50,834 bases of DNA, taken from the NCBI GenBank assembly GCA_025361845.1, contig JANYJL010000288.1:1-50834 (forward strand). Reading direction: 5' to 3'. Under the pieces are notes generated by a model. It was not told the DNA's origin and made no database searches. It saw only the letters and a program-made list of their open reading frames with translations. Shown here in pieces: positions 36,401 to 44,034 of the stretch. The stretch's first letter is position 1, and each line of letters opens with the position of its first letter. The stretch is from Rhizobacter sp. GTDB taxonomy: Bacteria > Pseudomonadota > Gammaproteobacteria > Burkholderiales > Burkholderiaceae_C. The translations under genes were made by a program, and so were the position numbers.

Positions 36401-39400
36401 GGTCGGGTCGGGCAAGACCATCGAGATGGCATCGAGGCTGCCGGTGCTGGTGGCCTTGGCCACCACGAGCGTCTTGCCAGCCACCGGCGTGCCGGTGATC
36501 GTGACCGTCGGCGCCACGGCGTAGCCGCTGCCGGGGTTGGTGATGGTGATGCCGGTGACGGTGCCGGCGGTGAGGGTCACCGTGCCGGTGGCGGTGTTCG
36601 CAGCGCCCTTCGGCGAGGCCTGGAAGATCACGTTGGCCGTCGCGTAGTTGGCGCCCGGGTTGATGATCTTGATACCGGTGGCCTTCAGCGAGGTGTTGGC
36701 CGTGACACCGCTGCCCTGGCCCACCGCGGTGACGGTGATGATCGGTGCCGTGGCGTAGCCGGAGCCGCTGTTGATGATGTTGAACTTGTCGATCTTGAGC
36801 GTGGCCTTGGCCGTCGCGCCAGCGCCCGTGGTGTCACCGGCCGCAGGGCTGATGACGACGGACGGGGTGCGGGTGTAGCCGCTGCCCTGGCTCGTCACGA
36901 GGATGCCGTTGAAGGCCGCGTTCGGCGTGCCGGGAACGAACTCGAACGAGGGCGCCTTGATGGAGCCGTTGAACACCGAGGCGAAGGCCTTGGTGTCGTT
37001 CCAGGCGGTGCCGAGGGCACCGTTGTAAGCCGACTGGGCCACCACCGGCGGCTCTTGCGCCACCTTGTAGGCGGCCTTGAGGGTGGTGTCGAGCGCGACG
37101 AAGGGCGCGTCGGTGCGCTGGGTGGCACCGCCGTTGGGACCGACGCTCTCGATCGGCGCAATGCTGGGCGTGGTCACCGTGCCGGAGGCACTCACCACGA
37201 TCTGCATCATCGTGCGGGTGTTGGGGCCGTAGCCTGGGCGCGTGTCTTCGGCACCGCCGGTGGCCGAGTTGTCACCGTAGCCGGTGAAGTACTCGTTGCG
37301 CGGGTCGGCCGCAGGCACCGGGGCCCCGGCGTCGTTGTAGACGATCAGCGTCTTGCCGGCGTACTTGGAGAAGTCCACGATGATGTCCGCACGCTCGGCG
37401 TTGCCGATGTGCAGGCCGGAGGTGCTGAAGTCGGTGTTCAGCACCGCGGCGCGGCCCTTGTCGAGCAGGTAGCTGACGGGGGTCGCATCCTTGATGGCCA
37501 CACCGGGCAGCAGGCCGCCTTCGTTGCCGATCTGGAAGATCGTCGGGCCCTGCGTGGTCGGGTCCGGCACGCCGCCGTTGTGGCCGTAGATGTCGGTGGT
37601 CCAGATGTCGGGCACGCAGGTGCCGTCGCTCTTGGTCACGCCGGCCGCGCACACGGTGCTGGTCATGGCCCAGTTCTGCACCGGCACCATCTTGACCTCG
37701 GTGTTCTGCATCAACGCGCCGGTCGGGTTGCCGGCGGCATCCAGCACGGGGGCTTGCACGGCGCTGTCGGCGACGAACATGTTGAACGTCATCGTGCGGT
37801 CGTTCGATGCGTTCAGGATCTTGAAACGGTAGGGCTTGGGTTCGACCGTCAGCGTCGGGTAGGCGACGCCGTTCACGATCGGCGTGTCCATCCAGGCTTC
37901 CGGCGTCAGCGTCACGTCACCGTAGGCACCGGAGGGCAGGTTGTAGGCGGACGGGTACGACGGCCAGAACCACGGGCCCCAGTGCCAGCGACCGACCGAG
38001 TTGAAGGAGGTCGCCTGGTTGGGGTCTTGCACCGTCTCGTAGACGTGCGGGTACCACAGGTCGCCGGGTTCGCCCCAGGCCTTGGTGTCCCAGCGCGCGT
38101 CCTGCAGCAGGATGTCGTCGGGGACGAAGGTCTTCTCCTGCAGGATCAGTGGAATGGTGGCGTCGGCGCCGGGGATGACCTTGTCGGCGATCAGCTTCTG
38201 CTCGGTCGCGTCGGTCAGCAGGTAGGCCGAGGCCAGGCCGGCGTAGGCGTTCAGGCGCGTCATGCCGACCGTGTGGTCGTGGTACCACTCCATGCGGGCT
38301 GATTGGCCGTTGGGGAAGTAGTAGGTCATCGCGCCCGGGCCCGGGTCGTTCATGTCGGGCACGTTGAGCGCGCCGGGGCCGCGCAGGAAACCCGGCACCA
38401 GGCTTGGGTCGAGCGGCATGCCTTCCGGGCTGCCGCTGGCAATCGTGCCGGCCATGCCCGGATCGTTCTCGCCGATCGGCGCGATCCAGGTGTGGGGGCC
38501 GCCGTCGCTGATCCAGGGTGTATCGCCGCCGTGCAGGTGGATGTTGGTGCGGTTCTGCGTGTAGGTGTGCATGCCGTCCGGACCGAAGCCGGAGCCGGGC
38601 ACCGAAGGATCCAGCGGCAGGAAGATGTCGCCGTTTCGGGCAGTGACCGTGGCCACCGGCTTGGCGACCCAGGTGTTCGTGGCCGTGGCGGGATCGAACA
38701 CGAGTTCGGGGATGGTCGTGGTGCTGGTGAGGGCACGGCCGGCCGGCAGCAGGTTGTGGAACTTGACGCGGGTGGGTGCGCCGGCCAGGCCCATCGCGAC
38801 GGAGATGGCATTGGTGCTGGTGGCCTGGATGATCGGCCCGAGGTAGTGTGGGTTGTCGACCGCCTTGGCCTGGACCTTGATGTAGGCGCCGGTGCCGTCG
38901 ACCAGCAGCTTGCCAGTGGCGTCGGCCTTGTTGACCAGGATGGGCGTGACGCCATCGAGGAAGAACAGCGGCACGGCCTTGCTGATCCAGCCGACCGGCG
39001 CCGTGAGCCCGTGGGTGGCGAACTGGTCGATCTGCACGTAGCCGCGCAGCGTGGTGGCCTTCTTCAGGTCGGAGTGGAACTTCTCGCGGTACTCGACCGA
39101 GGCGATCTCGTAGTAGTCGTCGGTGCTGGCCGTGCCGTCGGGCTTGACCCACTTGGCGGGCACGGCCACCGGGATGTACTTCTGGGTGACGCCGTCCGAC
39201 AGGGTTTGCAACTTGCCCGGCAGCGGCAGCGGATCGACGAACTTGCGAAGCGCCTGGCCGGTGCCGGGGTAGCCGCCGGGGTAGAGCTTGGCAACGCCGG
39301 CGGCGTATGCGGCCTGGTTGAGCGGGTCGTAGCCTGCCGGTGCGCCGGTGGCCGGATCCCACAGGCGTGCGCCCGACGGGCTGCTCGCGAAGTAGGACTG

Positions 39401-39538
39401 CACGATGAACGGCTTGTTGTTCAGGTCGTAGGCGTCACCGAAGCCGGGGCCGGCGAACGCATCGCGCCCGGGGGCCATGCTGGCGGTGGCGATCATGACG
39501 GCGGCCGTCACACGATTGAGCTTGAAGTTGCTGCGCAT
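33434..39538 (-). CDS. mofA: Giant multicopper oxidase with GSGY repeats and seven FnIII domains, MofA-like
   Basis: A 2034-residue exported protein. A signal-like N-terminus is followed by cupredoxin domains containing all four copper motifs: NIHLHGG (about residue 333), WYHDH (about 416), HPIHFH (about 1213) and WHCHILGHEENDFM (about 1315), so T1 and the T2/T3 trinuclear site look intact. Residues about 875-1110, between the second and third motif pairs, hold at least five GSGYxxxP-type repeats. Residues 1340-2034 hold seven fibronectin III domains. L. discophora MofA (about 1660 residues) is a candidate manganese oxidase; this protein has the same neighbours but is longer. ATG 39538 is preceded by AGGGAA. 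Mn(II) oxidation is inferred from synteny, not shown. Confidence 0.85.
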   Translation of the reverse strand: MRSNFKLNRVTAAVMIATASMAPGRDAFAGPGFGDAYDLNNKPFIVQSYFASSPSGARLWDPATGAPAGYDPLNQAAYAAGVAKLYPGGYPGTGQALRKFVDPLPLPGKLQTLSDGVTQKYIPVAVPAKWVKPDGTASTDDYYEIASVEYREKFHSDLKKATTLRGYVQIDQFATHGLTAPVGWISKAVPLFFLDGVTPILVNKADATGKLLVDGTGAYIKVQAKAVDNPHYLGPIIQATSTNAISVAMGLAGAPTRVKFHNLLPAGRALTSTTTIPELVFDPATATNTWVAKPVATVTARNGDIFLPLDPSVPGSGFGPDGMHTYTQNRTNIHLHGGDTPWISDGGPHTWIAPIGENDPGMAGTIASGSPEGMPLDPSLVPGFLRGPGALNVPDMNDPGPGAMTYYFPNGQSARMEWYHDHTVGMTRLNAYAGLASAYLLTDATEQKLIADKVIPGADATIPLILQEKTFVPDDILLQDARWDTKAWGEPGDLWYPHVYETVQDPNQATSFNSVGRWHWGPWFWPSYPSAYNLPSGAYGDVTLTPEAWMDTPIVNGVAYPTLTVEPKPYRFKILNASNDRTMTFNMFVADSAVQAPVLDAAGNPTGALMQNTEVKMVPVQNWAMTSTVCAAGVTKSDGTCVPDIWTTDIYGHNGGVPDPTTQGPTIFQIGNEGGLLPGVAIKDATPVSYLLDKGRAAVLNTDFSTSGLHIGNAERADIIVDFSKYAGKTLIVYNDAGAPVPAADPRNEYFTGYGDNSATGGAEDTRPGYGPNTRTMMQIVVSASGTVTTPSIAPIESVGPNGGATQRTDAPFVALDTTLKAAYKVAQEPPVVAQSAYNGALGTAWNDTKAFASVFNGSIKAPSFEFVPGTPNAAFNGILVTSQGSGYTRTPSVVISPAAGDTTGAGATAKATLKIDKFNIINSGSGYATAPIITVTAVGQGSGVTANTSLKATGIKIINPGANYATANVIFQASPKGAANTATGTVTLTAGTVTGITITNPGSGYAVAPTVTITGTPVAGKTLVVAKATSTGSLDAISMVLPDPTNPLSAGGGGYTDLSTAASEPANPAPGLLITFTAPPAGGTAPTAGATGRVFDVTLSNPGSGYTLPPVATILPAATEPAPASIVAATAAADTTINPTKPTASYLVKTKAIQELFDPTYGRLNATFGTEIPYNSALTQTTIPLGYVDAPTEEIADGETQIWKITHNGVDTHPIHFHLVNVQLINRVGWDNFVSPPEPNELGWKETIKMSPLEDVIVAVRAKKPKLPGFGLPNSVRLLDPSQPEGAMTGFTQIDPYTGAPATMTNAMTDFGWEYVWHCHILGHEENDFMRPIAFRANEAAPLAPTLAATTSTPTGVPLSWIDNAATEYKFDVMRADVLPDNITLGTFTAVGTALANANAYFDATATGVTNASGGTSMAYKVVAVGANGVGESGIVTTPLTVGPPSAPTNLAALAQSGSQVTLSWTDTALNETGFVLQRTVNGVTSTFNLALNTVGYTDTGLPADTLVSYQLNAVNAVGSSALVSASAYTLGAPALASLSATANSPTQVTLAWTPAALVRAQTVTGYNIVRSGGAGAASFSAAANATSFIDTGALQNTAYTYTVNAVNANGLTPVAGATSSTSVTTPYAAAGTLTGLAAVSNATATQVTVTWSGGVPATSYLVERCTATAANFNCTAASSVWLPAVTVNAPATSYADTAVAANTTYAYRVTGTNGTNPTLSNTVTATVKTPGGVVVIAPTGLGAVVSFTLGRISLTWTDAATNETAFIIERSTDGVNFSQVGTAAPRTGSTGLTRTFNDTAVSLGVSYFYRVMAQNVTGTVISNSPPSNVVKIDYFLSAPSGLTASIASATRITLNWVDTTSAEASFAVWRSDNGAAAVQIGTVTRTAAQATATGGAVTFNNNNGATTPLVLGNTYTFYVTAVNGAVVSPASATVSVPFVAPAAPAPLTAAVTTTSATRATVVLNWAAVAGATSYTVQRISPLGVVSTVVANTTALTFTQANVLRSATPYVYQVRANGTAGSSAYTPTNVVVN

Positions 39539-39948
39539 GGGTGTTCCCTGGTTGGCGGGTGGTGTCAGATTCGCGACGTGAAGGGGTGGGCTGGTGTGTC
39601 GACCGGCGTGCTCGCGGGTGTCGCGAGGCGCCCCGAAAGGCCCCGGCGCGGCACCCCCCGACCGGGTTTTGAAACTCCGGTCTGGGGTATGGTGTTGATT
39701 AACCTGCTCACGATTCGAAGTTTGTTCGAAGGGGTGAGTGGCGTATATATTTCGCACCCCCTGAGTCGCGGGGAGGAAAGGTCCCATTCCCATGGGTATG
39801 TCCACACCGGTGATTCGGCTGGAGTATTTCGATTATTTAAGCTCGGCTCGCCCTGGAAATCGCGCCGAGGCTCGCCTTCTTCCTCGTGAGGGCCATGTCG
39901 GATGCCCCGGATGGTGTGCCCGAAAGGTGGGTGGGTGAACCCTGCAAA
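39539..39948. promoter_or_regulatory. mofA upstream region
   Basis: The first 410 bp of the 658-bp gap before mofA. A TTCGAAG direct repeat with 11-bp period occurs at 39714-39720 and 39725-39731 (the second copy flanked by GGGGTG), and TATATA at 39744-39749 could be a -10 element for the minus strand. GGGGTG (39731-39736) and CACCCC (39755-39760) bracket it. GC content drops sharply compared with genes. No gene is seen here. Confidence 0.5.
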
Positions 39949-40089
39949 GTTAATTCAGATTAATATGAAAATTTGACGACAGATGAGCGAACATTAATTT
40001 ATATTAACGGCTTCGTCAGCGCGCTTTCGGGTATCCGGCGATTAATGGAAATTAATGCTGAATGCTGGTTTAACGAATATTAATATTCG
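39949..40089. promoter_or_regulatory. Array of paired TTAA boxes, 10-bp phase
   Basis: Four TTAA-N6-TTAA pairs occur with TTAA starting at 39950/39960, 39994/40004, 40042/40052 and 40070/40080. The last lies in a perfect 16-bp palindrome CGAATATTAATATTCG (40074-40089). Half-sites exactly one helical turn apart, in the same orientation, are typical of OmpR-family regulator sites. The array lies between mofA and a gene for such a regulator, so it may control either. H-NS-like binding to AT-rich DNA is an alternative. Confidence 0.6.
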
Positions 40090-40115
40090 TGCGGGCCGCT
40101 GCGCTTCGACGGTTC

Positions 40116-40132
40116 TTTAAGGTGGCCTTAAG
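40116..40132 (+). promoter_or_regulatory. PmrA/QseB-type box upstream of the two-component genes
   Basis: TTTAAG-GTGGC-CTTAAG (6-N5-6) is the canonical direct-repeat box of PmrA/QseB-type regulators. It ends 64 bp before the regulator start. It fits autoregulation of the downstream regulator-kinase operon. Confidence 0.65.
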
Positions 40133-40196
40133 AAGCTGCCGGATGATCTGTGTCAAAGTCCGCGCCGATATCCATGCGAACCGATGCGGGGCCGTG

Positions 40197-40907
40197 ATGC
40201 GTTTGTTGTTGGTCGAAGACGATGAGATGCTCGGTCAGGCCACCTCCGATGCCTTGCAGGGTGCGGGGCAAAGCCTCGACTGGGTACGCAACTGCATGGA
40301 CGCACGCGCGGCCGCCCGGCTGCATGAATACGACGCCATCCTGCTCGACCTGGGCCTGCCCGACATGCCGGGCGAAGAGTTGATGAAGCAGCTGCGCAGC
40401 GCACGCTCGAACACACCCATCATCGTGCTCACCGCGCGCAGCCAGGTCGAGGACCGCGTCACCCTGCTCGACCTCGGCGCCGACGACTACCTCGTCAAAC
40501 CCTTCGACATCAACGAACTGCGTGCGCGCCTGCGCGCGGTGAAGCGGCGTACCTCGGGCAACAACGATGCCTCCGACGTGCAGAAGGTCGGTCCGCTCGA
40601 ACTCTTCCAGGCCTCGCGCACGGCACGCTGGAAGGGCCGCCAAGTCAACCTCACCGGCAAGGAATTCGACGTGCTCGAAACCCTGTTGATGCGCCGCCCG
40701 CGGGTCGTCAGCCGGGCCCAGCTTGAAGAGGTGCTGTACGGCTGGGGCGACGAGGTCGAGAGCAATGCGATCGAGGTCTACATCCACTTCCTGCGGCGCA
40801 AGTTCACGCCCGCGCTGATCGTCACGGTGCGTGGCAAGGGCTACCAGATCGGCAGCGAGGAAATCCTCCAAGCCGCTGTGGCGCCGCCCCCGCTGGGCGC
40901 AGGCTGA
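40197..40907 (+). CDS. OmpR-family response regulator, QseB/PmrA-like
   Basis: A 236-residue regulator. The receiver domain has acidic residues EDDE (7-10), Asp51 as phospho-acceptor in AILLDLGLPDMPG, VLTAR and Lys in LVKPFDINEL. The winged-helix C-terminus reads LTGKEFDVLETLLMRRPRVVSRAQLEEVLYG, then VYIHFLRRKF and VRGKGYQIG. Its style (MRLLLVEDDEMLGQAT) is close to QseB/PmrA. ATG 40197 is used; a GTG three bases earlier is in frame. It starts three bases before the kinase gene and follows a matching PmrA-type box, so autoregulation is likely. It is divergent from the mof operon and could control it. Confidence 0.92.
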   Translation: MRLLLVEDDEMLGQATSDALQGAGQSLDWVRNCMDARAAARLHEYDAILLDLGLPDMPGEELMKQLRSARSNTPIIVLTARSQVEDRVTLLDLGADDYLVKPFDINELRARLRAVKRRTSGNNDASDVQKVGPLELFQASRTARWKGRQVNLTGKEFDVLETLLMRRPRVVSRAQLEEVLYGWGDEVESNAIEVYIHFLRRKFTPALIVTVRGKGYQIGSEEILQAAVAPPPLGAG

Positions 40908-40909
40908 AG

Positions 40910-42349
40910 ATGGGGCGGGCGCACATGGCCCGGCGCTGGTCGCTGCAGTCGCTGCTGGTGGCACTGGCGGTGCTCGTCACGCTGATCGCGTGGGTCGCCG
41001 GGGGTTCGCTGGTCTGGCGGGTCGCCGAGCAGCATGCCCAGGAGTTTCACGACGGCCAGTTGCGTCACATGGCGCACATGCTGCTCGGGCTGAGCGGCCA
41101 TGAACTCATCGAGATCGGCGACAGCACGCCCATGGAGGCGCGCATTGCCAACGGGCAAGCGGATGGCAAGGAGACGCTCGGCGACGACTACCGCTATCAG
41201 CTCTGGAAGTCCGAAGGGCGGCTGCTGCTCACCAACTTCGGCCTGCCCTCCGCCGCTGCGATGGCGCCGCTGGGCCGCAGCGGCTACAGCTGGCTCAACA
41301 TGGATGGCGAACGTTGGCGCGTCTATTCGCTGATCGACTCCGATCTGGCACAGGAACTCCAGGTCGCCGAGCGCGCGGCCGTACGCGGCTGGCTGGCGGG
41401 CAGCATCGACGCGAAACTGCTCGGGCTGATGGCCTTGTCGCTGCTGGCGGTGCTGTTGCCGACCCTCTTCCTGCTGCGCTTGCTGCTCGGGCCGCTGCGC
41501 CACCTGGCGCAACAGCTCGGCATGCGCTCGGCCACCAACCTCACCCGGCTCGAGGTGCCCGGCGCACCGACCGAGTTGCTGCCCATCGTGGCCGCCACCA
41601 ACGACCTGTTCCGCCACATGGCCGACGCGATGCAGCGTGAGCGCAGCTTCACCTCGTTGGCCGCACACGAACTGCGCACGCCGCTGGCGGCACTGCGCCT
41701 GCAGGCCCAGGTGGCGGCCGGCACCGAGAACGATGCTGTGCGCGCGCGCAACCTGCGCGATCTGGTGCGCAGCGCCGACCGCTGTGCCCACTTGCAAGAC
41801 CAGTTGCTCACGCTGGCCCGGCTCGACGCCGCCAAACCCGCCGACCTGAACGAGATCCTGAACATGACCGAGGTCGTGATGGAGGCGGTGGCCGAGATCG
41901 CGGCCGATGCCCGCCGCCGGCATGTGCGCCTGGCCACCCGCAGCGACGGCGTGGCGATGCACGGCCACCCCTTCGGCGTGCGCACGCTGATCCGCAACCT
42001 GGTCAGCAACGCGGCGCGCCATGCGCCCGAACAGGGCCGTGTCGAAGTGCATGTCGAGGCCGATGGCGACGACGTGCGTGTGCGTGTCGAAGATTCGGGC
42101 GCCGGCATCCCGGTGGCCTTGCGCGAGCGTGCCTTCGAACGTTTCGAGCGCTTGAACGCCGTGCCCAGCGATGGTGTCGGCCTCGGCCTGTCGATCGTGC
42201 GCGCGGTGGCCGATGCGCATGCGGCCGAGGTGTCGCTCGGCGACTCCGCGCTCGGCGGCCTGGCCGTGGTCGTGCTGTTCCGCGGCCGCAAGGCCGACGT
42301 GCTGGCGATGGCGGACGACGATGCGGCTGCGCTCGCCGTGCCCGGCTGA
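40910..42349 (+). CDS. Sensor histidine kinase, QseC/PmrB-like
   Basis: A 479-residue membrane kinase. Transmembrane helix 1 is near residues 14-37, a periplasmic domain of about 130 residues follows, helix 2 is around 167-190 (LLGLMALSLLAVLLPTLFLLRLLLGPL), then a HAMP-like linker, HisKA with LAAHELRTPLAALRL (His about residue 253), and an ATPase domain with NLVSNAARHAP, DSGAGIP and GVGLGLSIV. The start ATG 40910 is two bases past the regulator stop; ATG 40925 is possible. QseC/PmrB kinases sense iron, aluminium, polymyxin or hormone-like signals; the ligand here is unknown. Given the neighbouring oxidase, a metal signal is a fair guess. Confidence 0.92.
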   Translation: MGRAHMARRWSLQSLLVALAVLVTLIAWVAGGSLVWRVAEQHAQEFHDGQLRHMAHMLLGLSGHELIEIGDSTPMEARIANGQADGKETLGDDYRYQLWKSEGRLLLTNFGLPSAAAMAPLGRSGYSWLNMDGERWRVYSLIDSDLAQELQVAERAAVRGWLAGSIDAKLLGLMALSLLAVLLPTLFLLRLLLGPLRHLAQQLGMRSATNLTRLEVPGAPTELLPIVAATNDLFRHMADAMQRERSFTSLAAHELRTPLAALRLQAQVAAGTENDAVRARNLRDLVRSADRCAHLQDQLLTLARLDAAKPADLNEILNMTEVVMEAVAEIAADARRRHVRLATRSDGVAMHGHPFGVRTLIRNLVSNAARHAPEQGRVEVHVEADGDDVRVRVEDSGAGIPVALRERAFERFERLNAVPSDGVGLGLSIVRAVADAHAAEVSLGDSALGGLAVVVLFRGRKADVLAMADDDAAALAVPG

Positions 42350-42356
42350 CACGCCC

Positions 42357-43127
42357 TCAGGACAGGCGCGGTTTGGCCTCGCGCTGGAAAGGCGAGAAGG
42401 CCCGCGTCACGATCAGGCCCGATTGCAGGTACAGCGCATTCAACAGCCGGCGCACCGGCAGGCGCTGCTTCACGGTCCAGTCGGACAGCTCCTGTTGCGA
42501 CAGCGAATCGCTGCGCATGCGTTGCAACAGCGGCAGCAGCAAGGGGTCGATCGGCAGGCCGCTTTCAGACCAGGTCGGCGCGAGCCGGTACTTGGCCGGC
42601 CCCGCCACTTCGGGCAGCAACTCGCCACGTGGGCCGTGCATGGCCAGCAGCCACAACAAGGGGCCCAAGGCGCGCAGCCGGCTCGATGCCGCTTGGAGAG
42701 GGCTGCCCCGGCTGCCCATCAGGTCGAGTTCCGGCTCCACGTGCAGCAGGCGCAGGCGCGCCAGCGCATCGACGTGCAACTCGCACAGATCGACCGCGCA
42801 GTGGAACAACTGTTCGCGCGGCAGCACCGAGAGGCTGATCACCGTGCCCGCATGCTGCAGGTACAGCACCAGCGCGCGCGCATGCCGCACCCCGGCCGCC
42901 ACCACCGCCAGCAACTCGGCGCCACCCGGCTCGTGCGCGAAGCGCCGCAGGTCGGACAGCAGGGACGAGCCCAAGGTCGAACTCATCGTGCTCGGCCCGC
43001 TGTCGAGGAACGAATCGCTCGCACCATCGAGCGCGCTGCCGGCCTGCGTGAAGCAGAAGTCGGTTGCTTCGTTCGACGGTGAGGTGGGCTCAAACGGGGC
43101 CACAGGCGATCCATCTCGGGGCAACAT
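42357..43127 (-). CDS. Hypothetical protein controlled by a PmrA-type box
   Basis: A protein of up to 256 residues, unrecognised. There is no signal peptide. The middle (LRRFAHEPGGAELLAVVAAGVRHARALVLYLQHAGTVISLSVLP) and the leucine-rich C-terminus (PLLQRMRSDSLSQQELSDWTVKQRLPVRRLLNALYLQ) look globular and helical, with a possible helix-turn-helix at the end. ATG 43127 gives the longest form; ATG 42986 (MSSTLGSS) is an alternative. A PmrA-type box lies 24 bp upstream of ATG 43127, and TAATCT seven bases before that ATG would make the transcript nearly leaderless. It converges on the kinase gene with a 7-bp gap, so it probably belongs to the same circuit. Confidence 0.65.
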   Translation of the reverse strand: MLPRDGSPVAPFEPTSPSNEATDFCFTQAGSALDGASDSFLDSGPSTMSSTLGSSLLSDLRRFAHEPGGAELLAVVAAGVRHARALVLYLQHAGTVISLSVLPREQLFHCAVDLCELHVDALARLRLLHVEPELDLMGSRGSPLQAASSRLRALGPLLWLLAMHGPRGELLPEVAGPAKYRLAPTWSESGLPIDPLLLPLLQRMRSDSLSQQELSDWTVKQRLPVRRLLNALYLQSGLIVTRAFSPFQREAKPRLS

Positions 43128-43150
43128 TGCACCGAGATTAGGTGGCGCCG

Positions 43151-43167
43151 GTTAAGTCCTGCTTAAA
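43151..43167 (-). promoter_or_regulatory. PmrA/QseB-type box before the hypothetical gene
   Basis: Read on the minus strand it is TTTAAG-CAGGA-CTTAAC, the same 6-N5-6 form as the box at 40116-40132 with one change. It lies 24 bp before ATG 43127, and a TAATCT -10-like element follows ten bases on. Confidence 0.65.
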
Positions 43168-43199
43168 GTGCTGCACCGTGGTGCAGGCAGCGCGAGCGC

Positions 43200-44009
43200 T
43201 CACTGGCGCGGTTCGCCATTGCGGTTCACCGCAATGCTCTCTCCCGGCGGCGCGCTCATCTGCACGTGGTGCTGCATGCCGCGGTAGGTGTAGCTCACGT
43301 CCCAGTAGGCGGGTGGGCCGCTGTTGGCCACCGTCTCGCAGCGCTGCACGTCACGCTCGCGCGTGGTGCCGCTGTTGCGGCCAGTGTTCGCGCCGATCGC
43401 GACGCCGGCAATCGCGCCGCCTGCGGTGGCGATGTCCTTGCCCGTGCCGCCACCGACCTGGTGGCCGAGGATGCCGCCGATCAACCCGCCGATGATCGCG
43501 CCGCCGACGTTCGGCTCGCTGCGGCCAGGCTCCACATAACGCTCCTTCTCGACCCAGCAGCGCTGCTCCGGCGGGCCGACGACGGCGCGCACGGCGGTGA
43601 CGGGTGCGTATTCCACCCGCTCGTTCGGTCGGCGCCGCCAGGCGTAGTCGGGCGCAGGCATCGGGGGCGGCACCTCGACGAGGTCGCGTCGGCGGTCGGA
43701 CAGCGGCCGCATCGACGACACGCGGTTGTTCAAGCCCATGCCGCGCAGCGAGTCGTAGCTGCCGGGGCGCAGGCGCACGCACAGGCCGGTGTAGTTCGCG
43801 TCTTCGCAGACTTCCCAACGGCCGCGTGTGACGACGACGGAGGAGGCGCGGTCGTTGTAGCCGTGGCGGGTGAAATCGCCCACCGCCTGGTTGGCGGTGA
43901 AGGCGGCGCCGCGAAAGCCTTCGCCTTCGTAGAAGGTGACCTGGGCCGAAGCCTGCGCGGCCAGCGCGAGTGCGCAGGCGCCGAGGGTGAGTTGCAGTGA
44001 GCGCTTCAT
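43200..44009 (-). CDS. Exported beta/gamma-crystallin plus glycine-zipper protein
   Basis: A 269-residue exported protein. The signal peptide (LTLGACALALAAQASA) is followed by a beta/gamma-crystallin-like domain: VTFYEGEGFRGAAFTANQ and WEVCEDANYTGLCVRLRPGSYDSLRGMGLNNRVSSMRPL (two Greek-key motifs). After a basic, proline-rich linker comes a glycine-zipper 2TM domain, VGGAIIGGLIGGILGHQVGGGTGKDIATAGGAIAGVAIGA. The final part contains a Cys, DVSYTYRGMQHHVQMSAPPG. Crystallin domains can bind Ca2+; glycine zippers insert in the outer membrane as in SmpA/YmgG-type proteins. Function is unknown. ATG 44009 directly precedes a KRSLQ leader. Monocistronic. Confidence 0.82.
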   Translation of the reverse strand: MKRSLQLTLGACALALAAQASAQVTFYEGEGFRGAAFTANQAVGDFTRHGYNDRASSVVVTRGRWEVCEDANYTGLCVRLRPGSYDSLRGMGLNNRVSSMRPLSDRRRDLVEVPPPMPAPDYAWRRRPNERVEYAPVTAVRAVVGPPEQRCWVEKERYVEPGRSEPNVGGAIIGGLIGGILGHQVGGGTGKDIATAGGAIAGVAIGANTGRNSGTTRERDVQRCETVANSGPPAYWDVSYTYRGMQHHVQMSAPPGESIAVNRNGEPRQ

Positions 44010-44034
44010 GGGATGCTTTCGGTGCAGTGGTGAG

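Noticed and set aside
35564-38302. A 912-codon plus-strand open frame opposite mofA
   Set aside because: It is antisense to the oxidase, its translation is repetitive His/Arg/Gly-rich text with no motif, and the minus-strand reading has all four copper motifs.
39949-40132. AT-rich repeats as a replication origin or CRISPR
   Set aside because: No DnaA-box pattern or regular spacer structure; TTAA pairs have one-turn spacing next to a regulator gene, which fits operators better.
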